64,000 nucleotides of DNA from Mallotus nudiflorus (Eukaryota > Streptophyta > Magnoliopsida > Malpighiales > Euphorbiaceae). The DNA is taken from assembly GCA_947683625.1 (NCBI GenBank), contig CANTUR010000242.1, positions 124,001 through 188,000 on the forward strand, read 5' to 3'. The translations under genes and the position numbers were made by a program. This document shows, in pieces, positions 10,497 to 21,825 of this stretch. Below the pieces are notes generated by a model. The model had not been told where the DNA came from, made no database searches, and saw only the letters and a program-made list of their open reading frames with translations. Position 1 is the stretch's first letter. Every line of letters begins with the position of its first letter.

Positions 10497-11914
10497 TGTA
10501 ACCTGAATTTTTTATAAATTATGAAATTAATTTTTGGGATTTGCAATGTTAATAAATATTTTATCAATTTGTTATATTATGGTTATTTTGTAAAATTAAA
10601 TTAAATTCAAGTGTTATTATTTACTTTATTATATTTTGGCATTATTATTAATTTAAAATTTAAAACTTAATTTTATTGTTATATATTATTTAATATTATT
10701 ATTATTTGTGAATTATTTGTGTAGTGTATTTTAATATTTTGTGTGTGTGTATATATATATATACAAAAAGAATTTTTTTTTCCTTCCTCTCTCTTCTCTC
10801 TCTTTCCTTCCCCTTCCCTTCTTTCCCTCTTCTTCTTTCTTTTCTTATGCACAAACCAGCCCCCCTACGCTACTGAACTATATAGCATGCCACATTGTTG
10901 CCGCCTCTCTTCTTCGCACTGCCACCGCCACCTTCTCTTCCTCTCACAAATGTTGATGTCTTCCTCTCCCTCTCGATTTCTTCTCAGCACTGATAGCTTT
11001 TGGAGCATCTCGGTGACATTTTAGGAGACGTTAAGGGCTGACTCCAGTGTTGATCGAAAGCTTTTATTATGGGCTTCATTCCCCCTAAGGTAATTCATCC
11101 TATTAACACTATATTTAACCTCAATTTTGATTATTTATCTCTATGCCAGTGTTGATCTGTGTTAAATTAGTTTAATTCATGTTAAATTGACTTTAGATTA
11201 TTGAAATTGAAGTTGTAAAATGTATTAAAATTTGATTTTGGAGATCGTTGTGATTTGGGCACTATTTCAAAGTCGGTTACTATTCATGGGTACTATTCCT
11301 GACTCGAAAATGTGTTTTATTTTTAATAAATTGTACTAATTATTTTAAGCATATTTCGTGAAGAAAGCTTATTGAAATTATGCACCAAATATTTACTATG
11401 CATTTTTGAATGTTTATGTAAAAATTGGATTTTTGGAAAAATTAGTATAAATTAGTATATTTTATATTTTAATTAAAATTATTGTTAATTATTATGTTTT
11501 GGATAATTTTTGAGTAATAAATAGTATTAAAATAATTTTTATGAATTATTTACTATTTTAGCTAATTAATAATAATTTTCAGAAATATATTCAAATAATA
11601 GTTTTATCTATTATTTTTATGATTAAATGGATTTTTCTTATTTTTATTATATACTTGGGCAATTTAGTTTAGGCGTCCAACCGGAGAAGTCGAGATTTGT
11701 GAATATTTGTAATATGTTTGTGTGCATGATCGGATATACTTTTAGTAGAAAGATGTTCGTTTTATAGAGGAGACTCTACCAAATTTTTGGTACAATTCTT
11801 GTAAAACATGACAATGGGTTGGTTCTGAGTTTTGAATTTTTGTCTAGTCATGTCCTAGATTGAGCCGTTCTTTAAAAATTATAGAAGTATAAAAGTAGGA
11901 TTTCGATTCTAATA

Positions 11915-11954
<40 letters not shown>

Positions 11955-13156
11955 TTCCTTAGTTGCTCCGCAAGCGAGGCCTATTAGACTGGGTCAGGGT
12001 AAAGGAGCACACTTGAACTGTGATTCATTATTGTATGTATATATTGAATGTAGATAATATATTGTGAGCATCCATATTTTGAATAAATATGAATTTCATT
12101 ATCCTTTAATTCATTAATTGTTATTATTTTGATTATTTTGAATATATATATTTTCATAAATATTAGCATGTGATTATTAAATTGTGAAAATGGATGCTAT
12201 TCATTTTTTATTATGAATTTTCATTATTTTATTATAAAACAATGTTTTGCAAGATAGTTCTAGAACGTGCCACCTAGTGGGTCACCTAGGGCTATTACAC
12301 AACCGTACACTAGAATTAGTCTTTGAACTTTGATTAATTTCAAATGTGAATATTATGATCATTGTGAATTGTGGATAATGAGGGATACGATTGCAGATCC
12401 TCGGTTAACCTATAGTGTACTTAGGGCCAGTTATACCAGTAGTAGAACTGTGGATCCTCAGTTAACCCTTTGTGTACTTGGGGCTAGTTCACTACTAAAA
12501 AGTTGGATAAAAAATATTTTTGGAGTTATGGAAAGTCTATTGGCTAGTGATTGCAATGATCAAGGTTGCAATAAAAATTTAGGGATTTTACTCCAATTCT
12601 CCACCCAAAATTCTTCTACAATTATTGTTATAATAAAAATGGATTCCGAGCATCTATATGAAATGCATGTATGTATTAAATAAATATAAATATATTATTA
12701 TATTGATGCTTGAGTGTCTATGTCTTTAGGTTGTGTATATATATAATAATAATAATTCACTCAGCGAGGTCTAACCCGCTCAGTATTTTTTTTAGGATCC
12801 TCTACTTCAAACCTCCATATTAGTTCTATTTGCTGAACTCTTTCTTCACCAACCTATCAATGTAAACTTTGAACTAATACTTTTCTTGTATTTTATTAAA
12901 TTCTGCAGTAGTAGTGTACCTTATTGTAGTATCCGTTATGTTTTAAATCGAGATGTTGTATTTGAATAATTATATGAATATATTTTATTATGTTATAATA
13001 TGAGAATTTCTTTTATATTAATTAATGTTTTAATTTTGAGGTATTTTTATGATATGTTTGCATGAGTTTTTATTTTTAAGGCTTACTACGATTTCAGATT
13101 CATGAGAATTCCCATTTCCTAGTGTCGGTCATGACTCCCCAGTTTGGGTCGTGACA
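10497..13156 (+). repeat. 5' LTR of chromovirus A
   Basis: A 2660-bp LTR runs from TGTAACCTG to TCGTGACA. It contains a TA-rich promoter run at 10741-10763 followed by a CT-rich leader, a donor-like CTAAG|GTAATT at 11090, a hairpin at 11759-11807, a (TTA)n run at 11917-11954, TTTTCCTTAG|TTGC at 11962 and TTTTTTTTAG|GA at 12795. About 240 bp present in the 3' LTR (around 18550-18780) are missing near 11660. Confidence 0.88.
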
Positions 13157-13159
13157 AAG

Positions 13160-13173
13160 TTAGTATCAGAGCC
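13160..13173 (+). other. Primer binding site of chromovirus A
   Basis: TTAGTATCAGAGCC follows the 5' LTR by three bases. It is one change from the initiator-tRNA-Met complement TTGGTATCAGAGC. Confidence 0.85.
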
Positions 13174-13355
13174 TAGGTTTTAATGTTGTGGACCTAGGTT
13201 AGTGGAGTTATGTTTCCTTTAAAACTAATGCAGTAAATTAGCTTTAACTATATCTTCAATAAGTTTTCCTTATTGTAGTTTTCTGTATAACCATTAGGGT
13301 GTTTGTTTGTTCCCTGTTTTATCTGAATCTTTTTAGTTTTTATGTTTTCATAATA

Positions 13356-16300
13356 AGGAGGCGAGCGCTTGTTGCTCCATCAGTCATTGAGGCCAAAGAT
13401 GATGAATCTTTTTAGGATAAGGTTCTACCCCCTGAGCCGCCAGTTAGGCATAGAGGTAGAGGTAGAGGTAGACCTCAAGGAGCAATAAGTTGCCATAGGC
13501 AAAGAGAGCTACTGGATGAGGAACTTGTAAAGCAAGAATTTGAGGAAGCTGCTATACCTTTGCCTATATCGCAGATGTGGCCTATGTATCAATAGAGCAT
13601 GTCTAACCCAAAGGTAGCCTTGTTTTACTCCAGATTCAATAGGATTTCATTTAATAGGACTTCAAATCCTTTGGATTTCTTACATGCTATAGAGACAAGG
13701 ACTCAAACTACTCACACTTAGTACTAGAGGATTATGATCGTTGAGTTGTCTATAGAGAGGCCAGCCTTGGATTGGTTTGTACAGGCCATCTAGCCATACA
13801 TGATGACACTCACTTGGGCTCAGTTTCGAGAGAGATTCATGAGTCATTTATGCCCAGAGCCTATACAAATGAGTTTTAGACTCTGACTGACTAACATTAG
13901 CAAAGGTGATAGGTCAATGGAGGACTACACTAGAGAGTTTCTTAGATTAGGCCAATATGTAGAGGATTTACTAAAAGACCAATACTTTGTAGCCACCACT
14001 TACATCACTAGACTAGGTTCTGCATTCGTTGGGCTGCCTATTACAAGCCTTACTCTTGAGTCCATGATAGAGTTAGCTAAGGAGATAGAGCTTAGACTGA
14101 TCAGGCAAGGAGTCATGCCTAACTATTATCAAATGGGAGGTGTTCAAACTAGAGGGTCTTAGAGCACACCATTCATGACATTTCAAATAGGCTCCAGCAG
14201 TCAATAGAGAGGCTTTGTCATTAGGACTAGAGACAACATCACAGATATCACTGGAGTAGGAGACATGGCCATAGTAGAGTTCATAGGACTATTAGATTTA
14301 GTTCTGGTGCTGCTAGTAGTAGCAATGGACAAAGTTCTGGATATGGTAGCACAGGATTTACAGCTACTGCTTGCCAAACATATGGGAGAGTCCATCAGGG
14401 ACCCCATTATACGGCTCTATTGACATGTTTCAGATGCAGACAGATATGACACTTTGCTAGAGCATGTCTCTATTCTGGTTATCAGTAGTCATTTCCATAG
14501 CAATTTATTACCATTGTAGCTTCAACTCCCTATCAGTTGTCACTAGCTCAGTATCCTAGTACAATATAGTTTATAGCCTAATAAGGGCATGGCAGAGGAG
14601 GCAGAGGTAGTGCTAGAGGCTTTGGTCAAACTTTCACTAGCTAGCACGGAGGCCGAGGATAAGCTAGAGTCTTCACCCTCACACGGTAGGATGCTCAGGA
14701 ATCCAACACTATTGTAGTAGGTATACTCACAGTTTATTTCTTAGATGCTAGAGTCTTGATTGATCTGAGTGCCATGCATTCTTTGGTGTCCCCTATTTTT
14801 GCTTCGAAGTCGTGTTGGCAAGCTTCAAGGATGACATTTCCTTTATCTATTACCACACCTTTAAGTGATTTATTAGACTCTAACGTAGTTCTTTCTAGGT
14901 GTCCGATGTTAGTGGAAGGCAGAGAATTATCAGTGGAATTGGTGTTATTAGATGTAATGGAGTTTAATGTGATTCCTGGTATGGACTAGTTATCTTAGCA
15001 TTATGCCATAGTTGATTGTCAAAGTAAATAGGTGATTTTTAGAATTTTGAATAATTAAGAATTTAAGTTTATGGGAAATAAGAGTTATGCACCTTAAAAT
15101 CTTATCTCTGCTATCATGACTAGGAAGATGCTGAGGAAAGATTATCAAGGATACTTGGCACTAGTCAGGGATACTATAATGAAGAAGACATCCATCTCAG
15201 AAGTTCTAGTAGGTTATGAGTTTCCTAATGTCTTTCCTAATGAGTTGCTAAGTTTACCACCTCATAGGGAGATAGAATTCTGTATTGATGTGGTCCCATG
15301 CACAACTCCTATCTTAATGTTTCCTTATAGAGTAGCTCCTATAGAGTTAAAGGAGATAAAGGAGCAGTTGTAAAATTTATTGGATAAGGGTTTCATAAGA
15401 CCCAGTGTTTCTCCTTAGGGTGCACTAGTTCTGCTTGTGAAGAAGAAGGATGGTACACTAAGACTGTGCATTGATTATAGAGAGTTGAATAAAGTGGTAG
15501 TGAAGAACAAGTATCCTCTTTCAAGGATAGATGGTTTGTTTGATCAATTTCAGGGTGCATAGTTCTTTTCCAAGATTAACTCAAGGTCGAGCTATCATCA
15601 ATTGCAGATCAATGAAACCAATATTCCTAAAATGACATTTTTCACTATATATGGTCACTAAAAGTTTCTAGTAATATCCTTCAGGTGAACTAATGTACCA
15701 GCTACTTTCATGGATCTGATGAATAGGGTGTTTAGACTATTTATGGATCAGTTTGTAGTAGTCTTCATTGATGATATATTGGTGTACTGAAGAGTATGGA
15801 GGAGCATGTATATCACTTGAGGACAATACTATAGACATTGAGAGAACATTAACTTTATGCTAAATTCTTAAAATGTGACTTTTGGAAAAAGAGTGTTACA
15901 TTCCTTGGACATATAGTGTCTAAAGATGGTATTCAAGTTGATCCATAAAAGATTAAAGTAGTGTCTAAATGGCCTAGACTGATATCAGTCACTAAGATTC
16001 AAAGTTTCTTGGGTTTAGCTAGGTACTATAGGAGATTTGTGTAAGATTTAAAAAAAATTATAGCACCTATGACTGAACTAACTCAAAAGAATGTGAAGTT
16101 CTTATGGTCAGAGGCTTATGAGAACAGTTTTCAGTTACTGAAGGAGAAGTTGACCACAACTCCAATTTTGACTTTTCTAAATAGAGAAGGTAAGTTCACT
16201 ATGTATTGCGATGCTTCTAGAGTTGGCCTAAGTTGTGTGTTAAAGCAGAATAGTGGGGTGATAGCTTATGCTTCTAGGTAATTGAAAAAGCATGAACAAA

Positions 16301-17326
16301 ATTATCCTAGTCACGACCTAAAGATGGCTGCGGTGATCTCTCCTCTCAAGATTTGGAGATGTTATTTGTACGAAGTGACTTATAAGATTTTCATAAATCA
16401 CAAGAGCTTGAACTTGGGGCAAAGAAGATGGTTAGAATTATTGAAGGATTATAATTGTGATATCCTATACCATCCAAGCAAGGCTAATGTGGTAGCAGAT
16501 GCTTTGATAAAAAGTCCTCAAGTAGTCTTGCTCATATTAGTGTGGAAAGGAGACCTTTGATCCAAGAGTTACACAAGTTAATGGATTAAGGGCTGATGAT
16601 CCAAATACTTGAGGATATATCAAGAATGTTTGTAATGGATCTTAGAGGTAGTTAAGATGATCATCTGCCACTTGTAGAGTTTGCTTACAATAACAACTAC
16701 CATAGCAGTATAGAAAAGCCACCGTATAAAGCTCTGTATGAAAGGAAGTATAGATCCCCTTTGTGTTGGGATGAGATTAGAGAAAAAGAGTTGACTAGAC
16801 CTAAGATTATCCAAGATGCAGCGGAGAAGGTTGCTTTGATCAAAAGAAGATTAACAGCTAGTAGACAGAAGAGATATGTGGATCCAAAGCATAAGGATGT
16901 GGAGTTTCATATTAGGGACTATGTATTTCTGAAGGTGTTACTGATTAAAGATGTGATGAGATTTGGCGAGAAAGGGAAGATAGCACCTAAATACATTGGA
17001 CCTTTCAAGATTCTAGAGAGAGTGAGCATGGTTACATATCAATTGGCTTTGCCTCAGAATTTGTTTCAAATGCATCCAGTGTTCGATGTCTCGATGCTGA
17101 GGAAGTACATTTCAGACCCTTCATACATGTTGCAGCCCCAGAGTATGGAAGTGAATAATGATATGACGTACGAGGAAGAGCAAGTTGTGATTGTGGATTA
17201 TCTAGTTCATCAGTTGCATTTGAAGTAGATCTCAATCGTCAAGGTGTTGTGGAGGAGCAACAACATGGAAGAACACATGTGAGAGACCGAGGCTGAGATG
17301 CAGGTGGCTTACCCTTATCTTTTTTC
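13356..17326 (+). pseudogene. Gag-pol remnant of chromovirus A
   Basis: Gag begins at RRRALVAPS (13360; the ATG is now ATA) and includes a Gly-Arg-rich stretch, LDFLHAIETRTQT, ALDWFVQAI and EDYTREFLRLGQYVEDL (13915 on). Protease appears as LIDLSAMHSLVSPIFASKS near 14755; the catalytic DSGATH-type motif is altered. RT runs 15360-16030 with VKKKDGTLRLCIDYRELNK and VVVFIDDILVY near 15760. RNase H is at 16170-16500 (YCDASRVGLS). The integrase core is missing: the frame jumps near 16600 from the post-RNase H region to the late-integrase VEFAYNN block. The carboxyl end (VHPVFDVSMLRKY-type, then a chromodomain-like segment to 17326) persists. Dozens of stops show it is inactive. Confidence 0.88.
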
Positions 17327-17382
17327 TCAATGAATTCTTGTATCCAGTTCCTTCAATTGAAAATTCGAGAACAAATTTTTGT

Positions 17383-17394
17383 AAAGGGGGAAGA
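17383..17394 (+). other. Polypurine tract of chromovirus A
   Basis: AAAGGGGGAAGA lies just before the 3' LTR start. Confidence 0.8.
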
Positions 17395-17398
17395 TTAT

Positions 17399-20203
17399 TA
17401 TAACCTGAATTTTTGATAAATTATGAAATTAATTTTTGGGATTTGCAGTATTAATAAATATTTTATTAATTTGTTATATTATGGTTATTTTGTAAAATTA
17501 AATAAATTCAAGTGTTATTATTTACATTATTATATTATGGCATTATTATTAATTTAAAATTTAAAACTTAATTTTATTATTATATATTATTTAATACTCT
17601 TATTTTTATTTGTGAATTATTGGCATAGTGTATATATATATACAAAAAGATTTTTTTTCCTTCCCCTCTCTTCTCTCTCTTTCCCTCTTTTTCTTTCTTT
17701 TCTTCTGCGCGAACTAGCCCCCCTTGTGCTACTGAACCAGACAGCATGTCACCATCATCGTCGCCTCTCTTCTTTGCGCCTCCACCGCCACTTTCTCTTC
17801 CTCTGGTCGACGTCAACGTCTTCCTCTCTCTCTTAGTTTCTTCTTGGCGCCAATAGCTTATGGAGCATGCCAATGACGTTTCCAGCGACGTCAGGGGACA
17901 GCTCCAGTGTTGATCAAAAGCTTTCATCATGGGCTTTGTTTCCCCTAAGGTAATTCATCTGATTAACACCAGATTCAACCTCAATTTTGATGATTTGTCT
18001 CTAGGTTTTAGAATTTTGATTTGTTGATTTTGTGTTAAATTAGTTTCATTCATGTTAAATTGACTTTATATTTTTGAAATTGAAGTTGTAAACTTTCTAA
18101 AAATGTATTTAAATTGAGTTTTGGAGATCGTTGTGATTTGGGCACTATTCCAAGCTCGACTACTATTCACGGGTACTGTTCCCAGCTCAAAAATGTGTTT
18201 TATTTTTAATAAATTCTACTAATTATTTTAAACATATTTTGTGAAGAAAGTTTATTGAAATTATGCACCGAATATTTATTATGAATTTTTTAATGTTTAT
18301 GTAAAAATTGGATTTTTAGAAAAATTAGTATAAATTAGTAAATTTTATATTTTAATTTAAATTATTGTTAATTATTATTTTTTGGATAATTTTTAAGTGT
18401 AAATAGTATTAAAATAATTTTTATGAATTATTTACTATTTTTAGATAATTAATAATAATTTCTGGAAATGTATTTGAATAATAGTTTTATCTATTATTTT
18501 TATGATTAAGTGGATATTTAGTTATTTTTATTATAAACTTGCTCAATTTAAATAATTATTGGTAATTTATGCTATTTAATTTTGAATATTTGAAGAATGA
18601 GTTTTATTAATATTATTTAATTATATTTAGGATTTTATTATTATTTTGAAAATAAATATTTTCGATACTTTTATTATTTAAATAAATTGAATTGTGGTAA
18701 TTTATAATTTTTATGAGTTTTGGTGAATTATTAGTATTTATTGTTATTTTATTTTATTGATTCTGTTGGTTCTCGGATAAGCAATAATTGTAGCTGAAGG
18801 GCTCAACTCGAGAAGTTATGCTTTGTGAATATTTGAAGTGTGTTTGCGTGAGGGATCAACTCTGCTTTTAGTAGAGTGATGTCTGTTTTACAAAGGAGAC
18901 TCTACCGAATTTTCGGTAGAATTCTCGTAACACATGACATTGGGTTGGTCCTGAGTTTTGAATTTTTGTCGAGTCATGTCCTAGATTAAGTCGTTCTTTA
19001 AAAATTCTAAAAGTGTAAAAGTAGGATTTCGATTTTAATATATTATTATTGTTATTATTTTTCTTAATTGCTCTGCGAGCGAGACCTATCGGACCGGACC
19101 AAGGTAGAGGAGCACACTTGAATTGTGAATTGTTATTATATGTATACATTGCATATAAATAATATATTGTGAGCATTCATATTTGGAACGAATATGAATT
19201 TCATTATGCTTTAATTCATTAATTGTTATTATTTTGATTATTTCAAATATATAATTTCATAAATATTTGCATGTGATTATTAAATTGTGAAAATGAATGC
19301 TATTCATTTTTATTATGAATTTTCATTATTTTATTATGAAACAACGTTTTGGAGGATAGTTGTAGAACGTGCCACATAGTGGGTCACATTAAGTCTGTTG
19401 CGCAACAGTATGCTAGAATTAGGCTTTAACTTTAATTGATTTCGGATGTGAATATTATGATTATTGTGAATTGTGGATAATGAGGGGTATGATTGTGAAT
19501 TCTCTGTTGACTCTTTGTGTACTCGGGACTAGTTCACTACCAAAATGTTGGATAAAAGATATTTTTAGAGTTTTGGAGAGTCTATTGGCTAGTGATTGTA
19601 GTGATCGAGGTTGCGAAAAAATTTAGAGATTCTGTTTCGATCCTCCACCTAAAATTCTTCTACAATTATTGTTATAATAAAAATGGATATCTAGCATCTG
19701 TATGAAAATGCATATATATATCAAATAAATATAAATATATTATTATACTGATGTTTTGGTGTCTATGTCTTTTTAGGTTGCGTGTATATATATAATAATA
19801 ATTCACTCAGTGAGATCTGACTTCCCTCAATATTTTTTTCAGGATCCTCTACTTCATATCTCAACATTAGTTCTATTCGCCAGACTCTTTTTTCGCCGGC
19901 TGATTTGTGGAAACATTGAACTAATACTTTTTCTACATTTTAGTAAATGCTACAGTAGTAGTGTAACTTGTTGTAATATTCGTTATGTTTTAGATTGAGA
20001 TTTTGTATTTGAATAACTGTATGAATATATTTTATTATATTATAATATGAGGATTTTTTTTATATTAATTAAAATTTTAATTTTGAGATATTTTTGTGAT
20101 ATGTTTGCATGAGTTTTTATTTTTAAAGTTTACTACGAGTTTCGAATTCATGAGAATTCCCGTCCCTAGCACCGGTCATAATTTTTCGATTTGGGCCGTG
20201 ACA
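17399..20203 (+). repeat. 3' LTR of chromovirus A
   Basis: A 2805-bp LTR, start TATAACCTG (TG changed to TA), end CCGTGACA. It has the same order as the 5' LTR: TA-run and CT-rich leader (17630-17700), CTAAG|GTAATT near 17950, a hairpin at 18885-18933 with a perfect TCTACCGA/TCGGTAGA stem, CCAAG|GTAGAG near 19104 and TTTTTTTCAG|GA at 19842. The AG before the central hairpin block has become AA here. The minus-strand reading frames over the GC-rich leader are not genes. Confidence 0.87.
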
Positions 20204-20419
20204 AACTTTTAGAGAAATAAATTAGCATAGTAAATTCTTAAAACCCCAAAGTGATACTTTTTTCTCCAAGCCTCTTGTGAATATGAGTAGTCCTATTTTA
20301 GAATTTTCTTTCTTACTTATTCTCCAAGCTTTTACAAATTGGGTTTTATCACTTAATTGAGTTTTAGAATTTTGATTAAATCAAATGAGCCATTAGTTTA
20401 ACTGCCTAGCCAACAAAAT

Positions 20420-20644
20420 TCAATTATGGCACAAATAATTATATAAAGAAAACAGTTCCTTCGGCACATTAGGCTCATTTTCGAACACATCAAGACCTAC
20501 GCCTGTCATCCTCCCTTCAATCAAGAACTGCACTGGTTCTTTATTATTGATAAGATATTCACGTGCGACATTAATGATCACCCCTTCTTTTCCTAAGTTT
20601 TGCATCACACTCCCATTAATCATGTGAGAATGGTGTCCCATTAA
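20420..20644 (-). pseudogene. HPR3-like reductase, C-terminal catalytic part (inverted relative to part 1)
   Basis: Read on the minus strand, HSHMINGSVMQNLGKEG, VIINVAREYLI and GVGLDVFENEPNVPKELFSL match the second half of the cofactor domain of plant hydroxypyruvate/glyoxylate reductases. The family usually has VGRG at the catalytic Arg; here it reads VARE, keeping Arg. The catalytic Glu of the ENEP motif is kept, but the sequence ends before the catalytic His (normally about 20 residues on), so no active enzyme can result. It supplies the residues that should follow the fragment ending at 10330. It could be the displaced half of the same gene or a separate paralogue fragment. Confidence 0.85.
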
Positions 20645-20720
20645 CATTTACAATGCGGGAGGGTAAAGGTGGGTCTCGACCCACGATGGTGCCCCATGGC
20701 CAAGCCCGCGAGGGCAATCA
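20645..20720. other. GC-rich patch of unknown origin
   Basis: About 60 bp near 20655-20715 are far richer in G+C than the surroundings. The minus strand contains TTGGCCATGGGG and GGGTCGAGACCC, a spacing loosely like RNA polymerase III A and B boxes of a SINE head, but the match is weak. It sits exactly at the broken end of the inverted HPR fragment. Confidence 0.35.
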
Positions 20721-20759
20721 ATTATTCAACTTAAAGAAAATATACACTTCTTTCCATCA

Positions 20760-21202
20760 TTGTTTTAAATATTATTGAAATGGTTATATGTATAGACAAA
20801 ATTAGTGTACATGAGAATGAATATGCCATAAATAAAGGAAAATAGTAACATAATTTTTTTGTGTCAATTTTTTTTTGTTAATATAATTAACATTGAAGAA
20901 CTAACCATTGATTGACTAGCGGTTTTTTTTTTTATTTTTGTTGCTTTTCGATTGCTGTTTTTTTATTGTTTCCATGTTATTTTATTGTTACTTTTTTTTA
21001 TTTCCTCTGTTGATGTTACAAATACACCAACAATTTAGTTATTGAAGACACATTTTTATTGTTTGTTGTTGTTTATTGTTTTTCTCTTTTTTATTTTTGA
21101 AACATTATTTATTATTTTTCAGTTATTGTTTTTATTGTTTCTTAATTTTTGTGCTGTTATTTTTTTATTGTTTTCCCATTGTTGCTTTTTGTTGGTTTGA
21201 TT
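20760..21202. repeat. T-rich relic related to the 25135-27905 tandem unit
   Basis: Pyrimidine-rich sequence on the plus strand with repeated TTTTTATTGTTT/TTGTTGCTTTT words. The phrase GTTGATGTTACAAATA at about 21011 recurs at about 25617 and (as GTGGATGTTACAAATA) at about 27050 inside the tandem unit. It directly precedes the first RPS5 fragment. No gene. Confidence 0.5.
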
Positions 21203-21310
21203 GTGGATCAAGTGAATGATATTTCCTTGGTTGATTACACTGGTATTCAACCAGCCAAGCATGCAACCTATGTTCCACACACTGCTAGGAGGTATTCAGT
21301 TAAGCAAATC
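21203..21310 (+). pseudogene. Ribosomal protein S5 (uS7) fragment, N-terminal part
   Basis: The frame reads DQVNDISLVDYTGIQPAKHA then TYVPHTARRYSVK, matching eukaryotic 40S protein RPS5 (uS7), which sits at the mRNA exit region of the small subunit. The family usually has HTAGRYSVK; here Gly is Arg. Homology stops after SVK, and no following RFRKAQ-type block is found. The rest of the gene is missing until the C-terminal piece at 24878. Upstream N-terminal residues are not visible. Confidence 0.8.
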
Positions 21311-21825
21311 TTCTTATCTTCATAGCACTACTCAGACTTCTCAGGCGCTTCTTCTAGCAATTATGGTCTTTAATGACATAATTTTTTTTTTAATTATTCC
21401 CTAATTATTTGTTATATCTGAAATGGAGCTATTGCTTCCCATGAGTTTTGATTTCCCTCTTATGCAATAACGGGTCAGAGCTAAACTAGAAGGTCAATTC
21501 TATTTTAGTGGATTGTCCTTCCGATTTTATTTTTCTGTATAACTCGAAAGAGTAAGATCAATTTCATTATTAATTTTCCTGATCCTAAATAAATTAATGA
21601 TCTCCTACTTCAATTATAGTTTAAATTTTCCTTTTCCAAATTCGTGCAAATTGAGGAGAAGATGGGTTTCATCTCAAATTGATCGTATAATTTAAGTACC
21701 TTTTTTTACCTTTAATTCTTTTTTATTTGTTCTCTCAAGAATAAAGAAAACAACTTTGTGGTGTTTTGGTTGATGGATGTGGTTGTTGATATGCGAAATG
21801 TTGGTGGTATTGCAAAGGTTATTGG
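21311..21825. other. Non-coding sequence between the RPS5 fragment and the solo LTR
   Basis: AT-rich. I recognise no gene. It may be RPS5 intron or unrelated filler. It ends in the ATTGG duplication of the solo LTR. Confidence 0.5.

Larger units (their letters stand above)
10497..20203 (+). mobile_element. Ty3/gypsy chromovirus A, degenerate, no TSD seen
   Basis: A gypsy element with two related long LTRs, PBS, PPT and a gag-pol remnant in plus orientation. Protein fragments match the element at 38678-50145, so it belongs to the same clade. The five bases outside each end differ (TTTGT versus AACTT). It carries many stops, several frameshifts, a ~0.74-kb deletion covering the integrase core and an LTR length difference, all signs of age. 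The 10331-10496 and 20204-20419 flanks hold no recognisable gene. Confidence 0.88.

Noticed and set aside
20645..20720. tRNA gene or SINE in the GC-rich patch
   Set aside because: Box A and B similarity is weak and no cloverleaf or tail could be built by eye; left as unexplained.
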